Position numbers and translations under genes: made by a program. DNA of 64,000 nucleotides from assembly GCF_007994225.1 (NCBI RefSeq), contig NZ_VLLL01000011.1, positions 1-64,000 of the forward strand. The letters are read 5' to 3'. This DNA is from Stackebrandtia albiflava. Lineage in GTDB: Bacteria; Actinomycetota; Actinomycetes; Mycobacteriales; Micromonosporaceae. Below are positions 25,117 to 32,710 of this stretch, one piece after another; the first letter of the stretch is position 1, and every line of letters starts with the position of its first letter. Under the pieces are notes generated by a model that saw only the letters and a list, made by a program, of their open reading frames with translations, made no database searches and was not told where the DNA came from.

Positions 25117-25603
25117 CCCTGTGCAACCGGAAAGGCTTACGGGTCGGCCGTGCGGCCGGACTCGGCCTCGGGACCGCCGCGAGTGAGCCCTCGGGCAGCG
25201 TGGCGCCCGCCTGGTCGGGCACCGGGTGCGGCGCGAGCCGGTAGACGGCGCACTCCGCCGCCCACCTGGCGACGGTGTCACCGGCCGGGGCGTTGAGCCG
25301 TTTCGCCGCCAACGCGGTCGCGACGCCCTCCCACTCGGGAGCCGCCGGGTCCACCCGTGTCACGTCGGCGGTGAAGCCGACGATCCTTCCGCCGTGGTCG
25401 CCGCGCAACCGGACACCCGCGGTGTCGGCACCGTCGAGTCCCGGATCGTCCTGCTCCCCGGGGCCGCACACCACGTACAGGGCGTCGTCGATCCACAGGC
25501 ACCACAGCGCCGTCTCGGTGTCGCCGGCGGCCACCCACGCCACGGCGGCACGCTTCACCGCCTCCACGATGAGGGCGGCCGGTGTGGACTGCGCGTCTGT
25601 CAC
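25091..25603 (-). CDS. Conserved-type protein of unknown function beside AMMECR1
   Basis: 170 aa, not recognised. An alpha/beta-looking N-terminal part (VEAVKRAAVAWVAAG, ALWCLWIDDALYVVCGPGEQ, RIVGFTADVTRVDP) precedes a Pro/Arg-rich tail that may be disordered. No membrane helix. GTG 25603 has GGAGG 4 nt upstream, inside the end of the AMMECR1 gene, and overlaps its stop by 4 nt (GTGA). The 3' end runs 26 bp into hemC on the other strand. Confidence 0.75.
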   Translation of the reverse strand: MTDAQSTPAALIVEAVKRAAVAWVAAGDTETALWCLWIDDALYVVCGPGEQDDPGLDGADTAGVRLRGDHGGRIVGFTADVTRVDPAAPEWEGVATALAAKRLNAPAGDTVARWAAECAVYRLAPHPVPDQAGATLPEGSLAAVPRPSPAARPTRKPFRLHRVKRADRRR

Positions 25604-26199
25604 GGGACCTCCAGGGGCTGCCGCGGCGGAAGATCCGCGACGGTGTGGGTGGTGTAACGCTCGGCGGTCATGCCTTCGGGCCACTGCGGCCAGCCGCCCT
25701 TGGCCAGCAGGGCGGCGAGGAAACGCTCCGGGTCCGGAAGCGACCGCCACACCGCCGGGAGGAACGTCGCCCGGCGGTCGCCGTGCCGCAACGTCAGGCC
25801 GTCCACATCGGGACGCAGGCCGTCGAGCAGATCCGAGGGACCGGTCACCCGGAACGGCGAGGGCGTCGACAGCACCGACACCTCGACGGTCAGGTCCGGC
25901 CAGTCGTCCACCGTCACCGGCGGCATCCTGCGGTCCACCATCGACTGCCGCGCGTTGTGGACCACGTCCAGGAACAGGGGGCGCCGCGCCACGAGGCTGC
26001 CGATGCAGCCGCGCAGCCGTTCGCCGCGCCGCAGCGTCACGAAGCTCGCGCCGGGGCGGCGCAGGGTCTCGGCCTCGTCGCCGGACGCGGTGCGTTCCAG
26101 CAGTTCGGTCGCGGAGTGGAACCGCTCGGTCAGCCGGGCGTGCACCGCGGCCACCGCGAGCGCGCCGACCGCGGTGGCGGGTCCCGGGTTGTCGGTCAC
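25600..26199 (-). CDS. AMMECR1-domain protein (AmmeMemoRadiSam A type)
   Basis: 199 aa. Carries the AMMECR1 hallmark LRGCIGSL and the surrounding pattern (FVTLRRGERL, PPVTVDDWPDLTVEVSVLS, FLPAVWRSLPDPERFLAALL). In many prokaryotes such proteins are encoded with Memo and radical-SAM partners; those partners are not present here. Cytoplasmic; biochemical role unknown. GTG 26199 has CAGTAT 6 nt upstream. Translationally coupled to the 170-aa gene downstream and divergent from the SDR gene. Confidence 0.93.
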   Translation of the reverse strand: MTDNPGPATAVGALAVAAVHARLTERFHSATELLERTASGDEAETLRRPGASFVTLRRGERLRGCIGSLVARRPLFLDVVHNARQSMVDRRMPPVTVDDWPDLTVEVSVLSTPSPFRVTGPSDLLDGLRPDVDGLTLRHGDRRATFLPAVWRSLPDPERFLAALLAKGGWPQWPEGMTAERYTTHTVADLPPRQPLEVP

Positions 26200-26257
26200 C
26201 CGTCGATACTGTCACGTCCGGAACGTCCACGGGCGGGCCGTTGTCGGCGGTTCGTGC

Positions 26258-26263
26258 GAAGAT
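26258..26263 (+). promoter_or_regulatory. Candidate leaderless -10 box (SDR gene)
   Basis: GAAGAT ends 6 nt before ATG 26270. On the opposite strand CAGTAT (26206-26211) lies 6 nt before the AMMECR1 start, so the divergent pair may both be leaderless. Confidence 0.35.
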
Positions 26264-26269
26264 CGGGCG

Positions 26270-27106
26270 ATGCAGTCGCCGAACCCGCCACGACCCGTCG
26301 GGGAAGCCACGGTAATCCGGCACCCCACCGCCCGCGTACCCGCGTCACAACCCACCGAAGTGGACTCGTTGGAGGGCCGGGTCGCACTCGTCACCGGTGC
26401 GGGCAGTCCCGACGGCATCGGCTTCGCCGTGGCGCGTCGCCTCCGCGCCGCCGGCGCCGAGGTCGTCGTGGTCTCGACCACCAAACGCATCCACGAACGC
26501 GCCTCCGAACTCGACGCGACGGGCTTCGTCGTGGACCTCACCGAGGACGCCGAGGTGGCGGGCCTGGCCGACGCCCTCACCGACCAGATCGGTCCGGTGG
26601 ACGTGCTGGTCAACAACGCCGGTCTGGCCTCCAAGACCGGTCCGGCGGTGCTCCGCCCGGTGGCGCAGCTGTCCCCGGCGGAGTGGCGTGACGAGGTCGA
26701 CCGGAACCTGTCCACGACGTTCCTGGTGAGCCGGGCGTTCGTGCAGGGGATGGCGGAGCGGGGCTGGGGCCGGGTCGTCAACGTCGCCGCCACCGCCGGA
26801 GTCGTCAACGGCGTCCCGGCCGAGGCCGCCTACGCCGCCGCCAAGGCGGGTGTCACCGGTCTGACCCGGGCGCTGTCGATGGAGCTGGTCGCCGACGGCG
26901 TCACCGTGAACGCGGTCGCTCCCGGCCTGATCCGCACGGGTTCCTCGACGGTGCCGGAGTTGCAACGCGGCCTCGACATGCCGATCGGCCGTCCCGGTAC
27001 CGCCGACGAGGCCGCCGCCGCCATCGCGTTCCTGTGTTCGCCGTCGGCCGGTTACATCACCGGTCAGGTGCTCGTCGTCGACGGTGGTGCCGGCGTCCGG
27101 GCGTGA
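26270..27106 (+). CDS. Short-chain dehydrogenase/reductase
   Basis: 278 aa. Classical SDR with Rossmann motif VTGAGSPDGIGFAVA, NNAG, a Ser-type position in the VAATAGV strand (Ala-Thr instead of the usual Ser), catalytic YAAAK, and C-terminal ITGQVLVVDGGAG. Similar to FabG-like 3-oxoacyl reductases, but an N-terminal extension of about 35 residues precedes the fold. The substrate cannot be inferred. Leaderless start at 26270. Confidence 0.9.
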   Translation: MQSPNPPRPVGEATVIRHPTARVPASQPTEVDSLEGRVALVTGAGSPDGIGFAVARRLRAAGAEVVVVSTTKRIHERASELDATGFVVDLTEDAEVAGLADALTDQIGPVDVLVNNAGLASKTGPAVLRPVAQLSPAEWRDEVDRNLSTTFLVSRAFVQGMAERGWGRVVNVAATAGVVNGVPAEAAYAAAKAGVTGLTRALSMELVADGVTVNAVAPGLIRTGSSTVPELQRGLDMPIGRPGTADEAAAAIAFLCSPSAGYITGQVLVVDGGAGVRA

Positions 27107-27172
27107 CACATCGTCGGTGTGACGGCGTTCGCGCGGTCGCCGTACGGGGACGGACGCCGGGCGTGGCGGCGT

Positions 27173-27178
27173 TAGGCT
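27173..27178 (+). promoter_or_regulatory. Candidate leaderless -10 box (DCC protein gene)
   Basis: TAGGCT ends 6 nt before ATG 27185. Confidence 0.45.
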
Positions 27179-27184
27179 AGCCGC

Positions 27185-27592
27185 ATGACCGAGGCTGCGG
27201 TGTTCCTCTACGACGGCGACTGCGCGTTCTGTAGCAGGTGCGCCGGTTTCATCGAACGTCACATCGCCACGCCCGCGCGGGTCGCGCCCTGGCAGTGGAC
27301 CGACATCGACACCCTGGGGCTGTCGGTCGACGACTGCGACGCGGCGGTGCAGTGGGTGGCTCCGGGAGGGCGGCGCGCCGCCGGCCCGGACGCGATCGCG
27401 GCGATGCTGCGCACCGCGCCCGGCGCGCTGGGGTTGTGGAAGACCGCCGGGTTGTTGCTGAGGTTCCCGCCGGTGCGGGCGGTGGCGTGGCCGGTGTACC
27501 GGTGGGTCGCCCGTAACCGGCACCGGATGCCGGGCGGTACCGCGGCGTGTTCCCTGCCGCAGGCGCAACGGAACGCCGGTAACGCCGCCTGA
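27185..27592 (+). CDS. DUF393 (DCC family) thiol-disulfide oxidoreductase-like protein
   Basis: 135 aa. N-terminal YDGDCAFCSRC gives the DxDCxxC motif of the DCC family, with C13 and C16 as the likely redox pair in a thioredoxin-like fold. The C-terminal part is basic and hydrophobic. DCC proteins are often encoded near HTTM-domain proteins, as here (27645-28589 on the opposite strand). Substrate unknown. Confidence 0.92.
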   Translation: MTEAAVFLYDGDCAFCSRCAGFIERHIATPARVAPWQWTDIDTLGLSVDDCDAAVQWVAPGGRRAAGPDAIAAMLRTAPGALGLWKTAGLLLRFPPVRAVAWPVYRWVARNRHRMPGGTAACSLPQAQRNAGNAA

Positions 27593-27598
27593 CGCACG

Positions 27599-27633
27599 AC
27601 GCGCCGGCACCGGTGGGACCGGTACCGGCGCGT
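27599..27633. terminator. Bidirectional hairpin between convergent genes
   Basis: A 16-bp stem with one mismatch and a GGG loop (27599-27614 with 27618-27633) lies between the convergent DCC (stop 27592) and HTTM (stop 27645) genes. Confidence 0.8.
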
Positions 27634-27644
27634 ACGTCCGGGTC

Positions 27645-28589
27645 TCAGGCAGTGACGGGCCGTGTGTCGGGTTGCTGCGGCGGGCGGCCGGTGGCCACCG
27701 TGTGCGGGTCCTTGCCGAGCGCCCGCATGATCGCCTGCACCGGTTTCTCCAGCGGCAGGAACGCCGCCATCGCGATCAGGTGCGGTACGAAGGCGATCGT
27801 GACGGTCAGGAACACCACCAGGTGGAACGAGTAGAAGAAGGCCACGATCCAGTACCGCAGTCGCTGCGAGACGACGAACACCACCGGGCTGAACAGCTCG
27901 AACAGCAGGATCCCGAACTGCGCCAGCACCAGCATCCCGGGCACCTTCAGCATCCACGTCGCCGCGATCGTTCCGCGCCGCATGACGGCCCGGGTCATGG
28001 TGGAGCCGGTGAGCCATGCGAATCCGCCGTACCGCAGTTTCGCCAGCGCGGCCAGGAAGTAGGTGGCGACGACGGCGAGTTGCGTGGTGCGCAGTGCCCA
28101 GCCGCCGCTCTCCGACAGCGTCGGGTCGCCCTGCCGGGCACGCCCGACGAACGGCACGACGGCCAGCGCGATGAGGAACCCGAACCGGTCGTGGTCGACC
28201 TTCCCGTAGCTCATCGCGATGATCATCCACTCGGTGAACAGCAGGAACACCAGGAAACCGAAGATCTGGGGCCGCCAACGGCCGATCTTGGGGTTCCAGC
28301 CGGTCGCGGCGATCGGGGCCAGCACGACCATCGCCCAGAACAGCCCGTGGACGAGCCCGGGTGTGGGTACCGGCAGGTGGAGGAAGTCCGCTATGTACAG
28401 CGGCATGTAGAGGTTGCCGGGGGCTCCGGCGTGCCCGTACACCCAGTGCGTGAACATCGTGATGTCGGCCAGGATGTACAGGTACAGCAGGGTCCGGAAG
28501 GCCGCGATGCGACCGTAGGGGACCGGGGCGGTCGCCCAGTGCAGGAGTCGCCGTCCGATGCCGCGGCGTGGCGCGGTGGCGGTCACCAT
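27645..28589 (-). CDS. HTTM-domain (vitamin K-dependent carboxylase-like) membrane protein
   Basis: 314 aa polytopic membrane protein with the HTTM pattern seen in gamma-carboxylase relatives: RTLLYLYILADI near the N-terminus, LFTEWMIIAMSYGKVDHDRF, and a central helix with TYFLAALAKLRYGGFAWLTG. Bacterial HTTM proteins mostly have unknown reactions. ATG 28589 lies inside the 3' end of the upstream gene (7-nt overlap), so the two are coupled; GTG 28586 is the alternative start. Confidence 0.88.
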   Translation of the reverse strand: MVTATAPRRGIGRRLLHWATAPVPYGRIAAFRTLLYLYILADITMFTHWVYGHAGAPGNLYMPLYIADFLHLPVPTPGLVHGLFWAMVVLAPIAATGWNPKIGRWRPQIFGFLVFLLFTEWMIIAMSYGKVDHDRFGFLIALAVVPFVGRARQGDPTLSESGGWALRTTQLAVVATYFLAALAKLRYGGFAWLTGSTMTRAVMRRGTIAATWMLKVPGMLVLAQFGILLFELFSPVVFVVSQRLRYWIVAFFYSFHLVVFLTVTIAFVPHLIAMAAFLPLEKPVQAIMRALGKDPHTVATGRPPQQPDTRPVTA

Positions 28590-29143
28590 GACGAGAACCC
28601 CCGTTCGCAGGAGAGCGGACTGAGTGACCCGTCGGTCGGCGGAGGCACCTCGTCCTCGTACCAGGAGGCCGCGAGTACCGTGTCGCACTCGCCGGTCAGC
28701 GACCCGTCCTCCAGTTGGTAGTTGGACACGAGGATCTCCACGGCGATCAACTTCGGCTTGTGCGGCCCGTGATGGTGGTAGGCGTCGGCCAGCGTCTTGA
28801 CCAGCATCGGGTCCTCGGCCATCTTGTCGCGTTGTCCGTCGACCTCGGCCCAGCGGATGCCGGAGTTCTCCTGGGACAGCAGCATGCGCTGCCCGTTCTC
28901 GTTGACGGCCTCCACGCGGAGGATCTCGATGACACCGTTGGGATCGGCGGCGGTGGCGAACATCCGCATCGGGGCGAACGGGAACCACGAGTCGTTGCCC
29001 CAGGCCGTGGTCGCGAACATGACCAGGGCGCACACCGTGGTCACCGCGAGTGCGGTGACACGGGCGCCCAGGCGCATCCTCACGACGGGCGGAGTCGACT
29101 CGGCCGTCGCTTCGCCGGTGGCGTCGGGGGAGTCGGTTGGCAT
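28583..29143 (-). CDS. Membrane-anchored partner of the HTTM protein
   Basis: 186 aa. One helix (about 28-46) is followed by an extracytoplasmic-looking domain with DSWFPFAPMRMFA and a C-terminal part containing two Cys (ECDTV and LSCERG). Proteins with this segment are frequent partners of HTTM genes in actinobacteria (family knowledge, not checked here). Function unknown. The pair would make a two-subunit membrane complex if the translational coupling means co-assembly. Confidence 0.8.
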   Translation of the reverse strand: MPTDSPDATGEATAESTPPVVRMRLGARVTALAVTTVCALVMFATTAWGNDSWFPFAPMRMFATAADPNGVIEILRVEAVNENGQRMLLSQENSGIRWAEVDGQRDKMAEDPMLVKTLADAYHHHGPHKPKLIAVEILVSNYQLEDGSLTGECDTVLAASWYEDEVPPPTDGSLSPLSCERGFSSW

Positions 29144-29265
29144 CCTGGCAGGTTACCGTGCCGGTTCCGCGGTGCCGAACCGTCCCCGAGGCCGCGAACC
29201 GCCCGGCCGGCCGGGTCGCGCGGCGGTGATCCGGCACGTCTCGTCGTCGCCGCGACTCGCCTGCT

Positions 29266-29271
29266 TAAGCT
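29266..29271 (+). promoter_or_regulatory. Candidate leaderless -10 box (TrmH-family gene)
   Basis: TAAGCT ends 6 nt before ATG 29278. Confidence 0.45.
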
Positions 29272-29277
29272 GGCGGT

Positions 29278-30012
29278 ATGAGCGGGGAACCGGAGGACGA
29301 CGTCGCGCGTCGCTGGCGGTGGGCCGAGCCGGGGGCGGTCCTGTTGGACGGTTTCCACGCGGTCAAGCACGCCGTGCGGTTCGGCGCCCGGCTGCGCTGT
29401 GTCGTGGCGGTGGACCCGGAGGGGACGGCCGGCCTGGCGGCGGACCTGGCCCCGGACGTGGCCGCGCCGCTGCGGGAGTCGGCGGTGCGGGTGTCGGCGC
29501 GGCTGCTCCGGGAGCTGGTGTCGCGGCCGCACCCGACGGCGGTGGCGGCGTTGGCGGACCGTCCGGAGCCGGTGGCGGCCGGGCGTGTCGCGCCGACGGT
29601 GCTGCTGGACAACCCGCGCCACCTCGGCAACGTGGGCGCGGTGGTACGGGTGGTGGCGGGGTTCGGGGCTGCGGGGGTCCTCACCACCGGGGACATGGAT
29701 CCGTGGCATCCGCAGGTGGTGAGGTCGGCGGCGGGACTGCACTTCGCGACCGGCGTGGCGCGCACCGGGCTCGAACGGCTGCCGCGGGGGCCGCTGCTGG
29801 CGTTGGACGCCGGAGGTGAGGACATCCGGTCGGTGGCGATCCCCGACGACGCGGTGCTGGCCTTCGGTTCGGAACGGCGGGGCCTGTCGGAGCGGGTGTG
29901 GGCGCGGGCGGACGGCGTGTTGTCGCTGCCGATGCGGGACGGCGTGTCCAGTTACAACCTCGCGACCAGCGTCGCGATGGTCCTGTTCCACTGGTCCACC
30001 CGGGCGCGATAA
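29278..30012 (+). CDS. SpoU/TrmH-family RNA 2'-O-methyltransferase
   Basis: 244 aa. SPOUT knot motifs are clear: NPRHLGNVGAVVR (motif 1), FGSERRGLS (motif 2) and LPMRDGVSSYNLATSVAMVLF (motif 3, with the S..N SAM-binding pattern). The N-terminal part (about 1-95) is a short substrate-binding region. Whether the target is tRNA or 23S rRNA is not decidable from sequence. Leaderless start at 29278. Confidence 0.92.
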   Translation: MSGEPEDDVARRWRWAEPGAVLLDGFHAVKHAVRFGARLRCVVAVDPEGTAGLAADLAPDVAAPLRESAVRVSARLLRELVSRPHPTAVAALADRPEPVAAGRVAPTVLLDNPRHLGNVGAVVRVVAGFGAAGVLTTGDMDPWHPQVVRSAAGLHFATGVARTGLERLPRGPLLALDAGGEDIRSVAIPDDAVLAFGSERRGLSERVWARADGVLSLPMRDGVSSYNLATSVAMVLFHWSTRAR

Positions 30013-30225
30013 CCGGCGGCTGTTCCACGATCGGGTTCACTGACGGTTATCCGACACTCCACCATCACACCAGGTCACGGATCCGAGGCGGCCCAGCGAT
30101 TGCCCGACTTACGGCTTTCGGGTGATTTAGGATGGCCGTTGGTCGTTACGGTGCGTACTCGGGGGTGCGCTCGGGGCGAAAGGGGGCTAACCTGGATACG
30201 GCCGAACCCATGGGAAGGGACAGCC

Positions 30226-30381
30226 GTGGCCGTAGATTTGACGATTGACATCAAGTGCGCCAACACGACAGAAGTTGTACGCTCTGGGGTGTCCACGAAT
30301 CCCGGTGGCTGCCAATACATCGAGGCTAGTGGCCATTGTGGTTCGATCGAGACGCCATGGGAGGGGGTTCGCCCGACATGA
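30226..30381 (+). CDS. 51-residue Cys-containing peptide, unknown
   Basis: GTG 30226 has AAGGA 5 nt upstream. The product has three Cys (IKCANTT, GGCQYI, GHCGS), no membrane helix and no known family. Third-codon G+C is only about 60%, low for this genome, so it may be recently acquired or a weakly selected frame. Its stop overlaps the next start by ATGA, which favours a real gene. TAGGAT at 30128-30133 is a possible -10. Confidence 0.5.
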   Translation: MAVDLTIDIKCANTTEVVRSGVSTNPGGCQYIEASGHCGSIETPWEGVRPT

Positions 30382-30533
30382 AAAAGATACTGACCTGGGG
30401 TGGCATTGCGTTCCTGGTCTTCTTCGTAGCCTTCCGGCCCGAAAGCGCCGGCAACGTCGTCACGACGATTGTCGGAAGCATCGGAGACATCGGCCGGGGC
30501 TTCGCCACGTTCATCTCCAGTCTTGTCGCCTGA
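30378..30533 (+). CDS. 51-residue single-helix membrane peptide
   Basis: One hydrophobic helix (about 5-19, LTWGGIAFLVFFVAF) then a short amphipathic C-terminus. It overlaps the preceding 51-residue gene (ATGA) and ends 3 nt before the PH-domain gene, so the three form one operon. A GGGAGGGGG stretch lies about 11 nt upstream. Possibly a small partner of the PH-domain membrane protein (inferred from context only). Confidence 0.7.
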   Translation: MKKILTWGGIAFLVFFVAFRPESAGNVVTTIVGSIGDIGRGFATFISSLVA

Positions 30534-30536
30534 TCC

Positions 30537-31310
30537 ATGTCCGATGCCGACAAGCAGATCGGCGGTGACCCGGATTTCCGGGTCACCGAGCCGGTCGATC
30601 CTCCGAATCAGCGAAGGCCCACCGAGAGCGCCGCTCCGGACATAGCCGAGGACGACCTCACCGGCTTTCGCTTCGACGCCTCCGGTTCCCCGTTGGGTCC
30701 GTCGACGCTTCCCGTCCCGGACGTGCCGTCGCCGTTGTCGGCGCGGTACCTGTTCCCCACCGAGAAGTACCGCGGCGAGTGGCGCCGCCACTGGATCCAC
30801 CTCATGCCCGTGATCGTCATCGGTGTGCTCGCCACGTTTATCGGCGGCTACGCCATCGGCCTGCTCGGCAAGGGCGGCGTCGGCGCGGCGGGGCCGGAGT
30901 TCGCGGTCACCGCCGTGGTGGTCGTCTACCTGGCCGTCCTGTCGTGGGTGGCGTGGAAGATCGCCGACTGGTACTTCGACCGGTTCATCCTGACCAACAA
31001 GCGGGTCATGGTCATCAGCGGGATCATCACCCGCAAGGTCGCCATGATGCCGTTGTTGCGCGTCACCGACATGAAGTACGAGCAGTCGCCGTTGGGTCGG
31101 ATGATGAACTACGGCACCTTCGTGATGGAGTCCGCCGGTCAGGACCAGGCGTTGCGCGAGGTCAAGCACCTTCCCGACCCGAACGAGCTGTATCTCCAGA
31201 TCTGTGAGGAGATGTACGAGCCGGAGGCCGTCGAGGCCCGCGACAAGGTCGACGAGGAGGCGCTCGACGCCGAGTTGGAGACCGACAGCGCCCGCGGCGG
31301 CGACGCCTGA
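30537..31310 (+). CDS. Membrane protein with a bacterial PH (bPH2/DUF304) domain
   Basis: 257 aa. A Pro/acidic N-terminal region (1-60) precedes two membrane helices (about 86-110 and 122-144) and a bacterial PH domain (about 145-225; YFDRFILTNKRVMVISGIITRKVAMMPLLRVTD). The C-terminus is acidic. bPH2 proteins are widespread, with little known biochemistry. It starts 3 nt after the small membrane peptide. Confidence 0.88.
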   Translation: MSDADKQIGGDPDFRVTEPVDPPNQRRPTESAAPDIAEDDLTGFRFDASGSPLGPSTLPVPDVPSPLSARYLFPTEKYRGEWRRHWIHLMPVIVIGVLATFIGGYAIGLLGKGGVGAAGPEFAVTAVVVVYLAVLSWVAWKIADWYFDRFILTNKRVMVISGIITRKVAMMPLLRVTDMKYEQSPLGRMMNYGTFVMESAGQDQALREVKHLPDPNELYLQICEEMYEPEAVEARDKVDEEALDAELETDSARGGDA

Positions 31311-31330
31311 CGTCCCGGCATCCGGACGTC
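31309..31330 (+). terminator. Hairpin overlapping the PH-domain gene stop
   Basis: 7-bp stem (31309-31315 with 31324-31330) and 8-nt loop, beginning within the TGA of the PH-domain gene. Confidence 0.5.
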
Positions 31331-31426
31331 GCGCTCACTTTCCGGTACCGATCGATGACGCGGTCTTTACATCGGCCGGGTCCACGCGGATCATGGGTGG
31401 GGACTTCCAGGTGAGGAGGCCCTGCC

Positions 31427-31816
31427 ATGGTGACGGGTGCGGACGCCGCAGACCGGGACGCGGCCGGTATCTCGCGGCTGGAACAGCTCGTGCGCGGTCC
31501 CTGCGACCGGCAGTGGCGGGCACGGGTGGAGGCCGGGCTTCGCGCGTTGCGGGCGTGGCTGGCGGGGCAGGACGGCCTCGACGGGCAGGTGCGCGCGGAT
31601 TCGCCCCGCATGATGTACCTGGCGCGCAGGCTGGACAGGCAGCGAGGCCATCTCGACGGCGACGTGGAACGGCTGCGGCGCACGTTGTGGGCCGGGACAC
31701 CGGCGCAGTTGGAGACGATGCTGTGGCAGGTGGTACGTGAGGCGCGGCTGTACCGGCGTGGTGTCGCGGAGTTGCTGTACCAGACGTACGAGGTGGACCT
31801 CGGGGGCGAGCGCTGA
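31427..31816 (+). CDS. Small helical protein of unknown function
   Basis: 129 aa, all-helical and Arg-rich, no membrane helix, not recognised. AGGAGG lies 7 nt before ATG 31427, a strong site. TTTACA (31366-31371), a 17-bp spacer and GATCAT (31389-31394) are a plausible promoter. Segments such as LEQLVRGPCDRQWRARVEAGLRALRAW, then ARRLDRQRGHLDGDVERLRR, look like two long helices. Codon usage fits the genome. Confidence 0.75.
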   Translation: MVTGADAADRDAAGISRLEQLVRGPCDRQWRARVEAGLRALRAWLAGQDGLDGQVRADSPRMMYLARRLDRQRGHLDGDVERLRRTLWAGTPAQLETMLWQVVREARLYRRGVAELLYQTYEVDLGGER

Positions 31817-31976
31817 GTCGGTGTGGCGGTGTCCCCCCGTGGCGGGCGTGTCGTACCGCGACAGTATGTTGTGGACGACGGCCCGTCGCCGGATTCGCCC
31901 CGTTTCCCGCGTGTGCGCCCTATGTCGGATAGTTGACGGATTCGTGGCCAATCCCGAATAAAGTGCGAGACGCTGT

Positions 31977-32004
31977 TTGCATCAACGACCGGATTCGATA
32001 GCGT
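31977..32004 (+). promoter_or_regulatory. Candidate promoter of the YqgE/AlgH gene
   Basis: TTGCAT (31977-31982), a 16-bp spacer and TAGCGT (31999-32004) lie 47 bp before the start at 32051. A second set, TTGACG at 31933-31938 with GAATAA 17 bp on, lies just upstream. Confidence 0.45.
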
Positions 32005-32050
32005 GCGGGGGAAAACGTGAACGGTCGCCCATAGGGAGGAGGTCAAGGCA

Positions 32051-32644
32051 ATGGCATCGCAGGAACCGGGCATGGTGGAGCACCAGGCTCCCGAATCCCT
32101 GGTGGGACGGCTGTTGGTTGCCACGCCCGCCTTGCAGGATCCCAACTTCGAGCGCACCGTGGTGCTCTTGGTGGGAAGCGAGCCCTCGGGATCACTGGGG
32201 GTGGTGCTCAACCGGGCCACGGAGGTGCCGGTCGCCGACGTCCTCGGCGACTGGGGTCGGCTCGCTCAGGAGCCGGCGGTGTTGTTCGAGGGCGGCCCGG
32301 TGCAGCCGGAGGCCGCGATCGCCCTGGGATGGGCGCGGAACGGCGCCGGTGAGGCCGACTGCTTCAAACCCTTCGCCGGTCGACTGGGCACAGTGGACCT
32401 CGGTGCGGACCCGGACGTCCTCACCCGTACCCTCGACGGGATGCGGGTGTTCGCCGGATACGCCAGTTGGGGTCCCGGGCAGCTCGACGGCGAGATCGAG
32501 GAGGGCGCCTGGATGGTGTTCGACTCACTGCCCAGCGACCCGTTCGCCTCCCGGCCGGAGGACCTGTGGCCGATGGTGTGGCGCAGGCAGGGCGGCCTGC
32601 TCGCCGCCATCGCGATGTACCCCCCGGACCCGAGCCACAACTGA
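32051..32644 (+). CDS. YqgE/AlgH family protein (UPF0301)
   Basis: 197 aa. Family signature: LVGRLLVATPALQDPNFERTVVLLV, GVVLNR, VLFEGGPVQPEA, and YASWGPGQLDGEIEEGAWMV. Function is not established despite the name AlgH (alginate regulation in Pseudomonas). The ribosome-binding region GGGAGGAGG..AAGG precedes ATG 32051. Convergent with mca across a large hairpin. Confidence 0.94.
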   Translation: MASQEPGMVEHQAPESLVGRLLVATPALQDPNFERTVVLLVGSEPSGSLGVVLNRATEVPVADVLGDWGRLAQEPAVLFEGGPVQPEAAIALGWARNGAGEADCFKPFAGRLGTVDLGADPDVLTRTLDGMRVFAGYASWGPGQLDGEIEEGAWMVFDSLPSDPFASRPEDLWPMVWRRQGGLLAAIAMYPPDPSHN

Positions 32645-32654
32645 CCCGTCGCCG

Positions 32655-32710
32655 GTGACGCGCGGCCGGTCCGGGCGCGTCGTGGCGTCCCGAACCGGCC
32701 GCCACGTCAC
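32655..32710. terminator. Large bidirectional hairpin enclosing the mca stop codon
   Basis: The outer 6-bp arm (32655-32660 with 32705-32710) and inner 9-bp arm (32662-32670 with 32694-32702), plus a further CGGG/CCCG pair in the loop, form one long hairpin between the convergent algH and mca genes. The right outer arm contains the mca stop (32707-32709). Confidence 0.8.
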
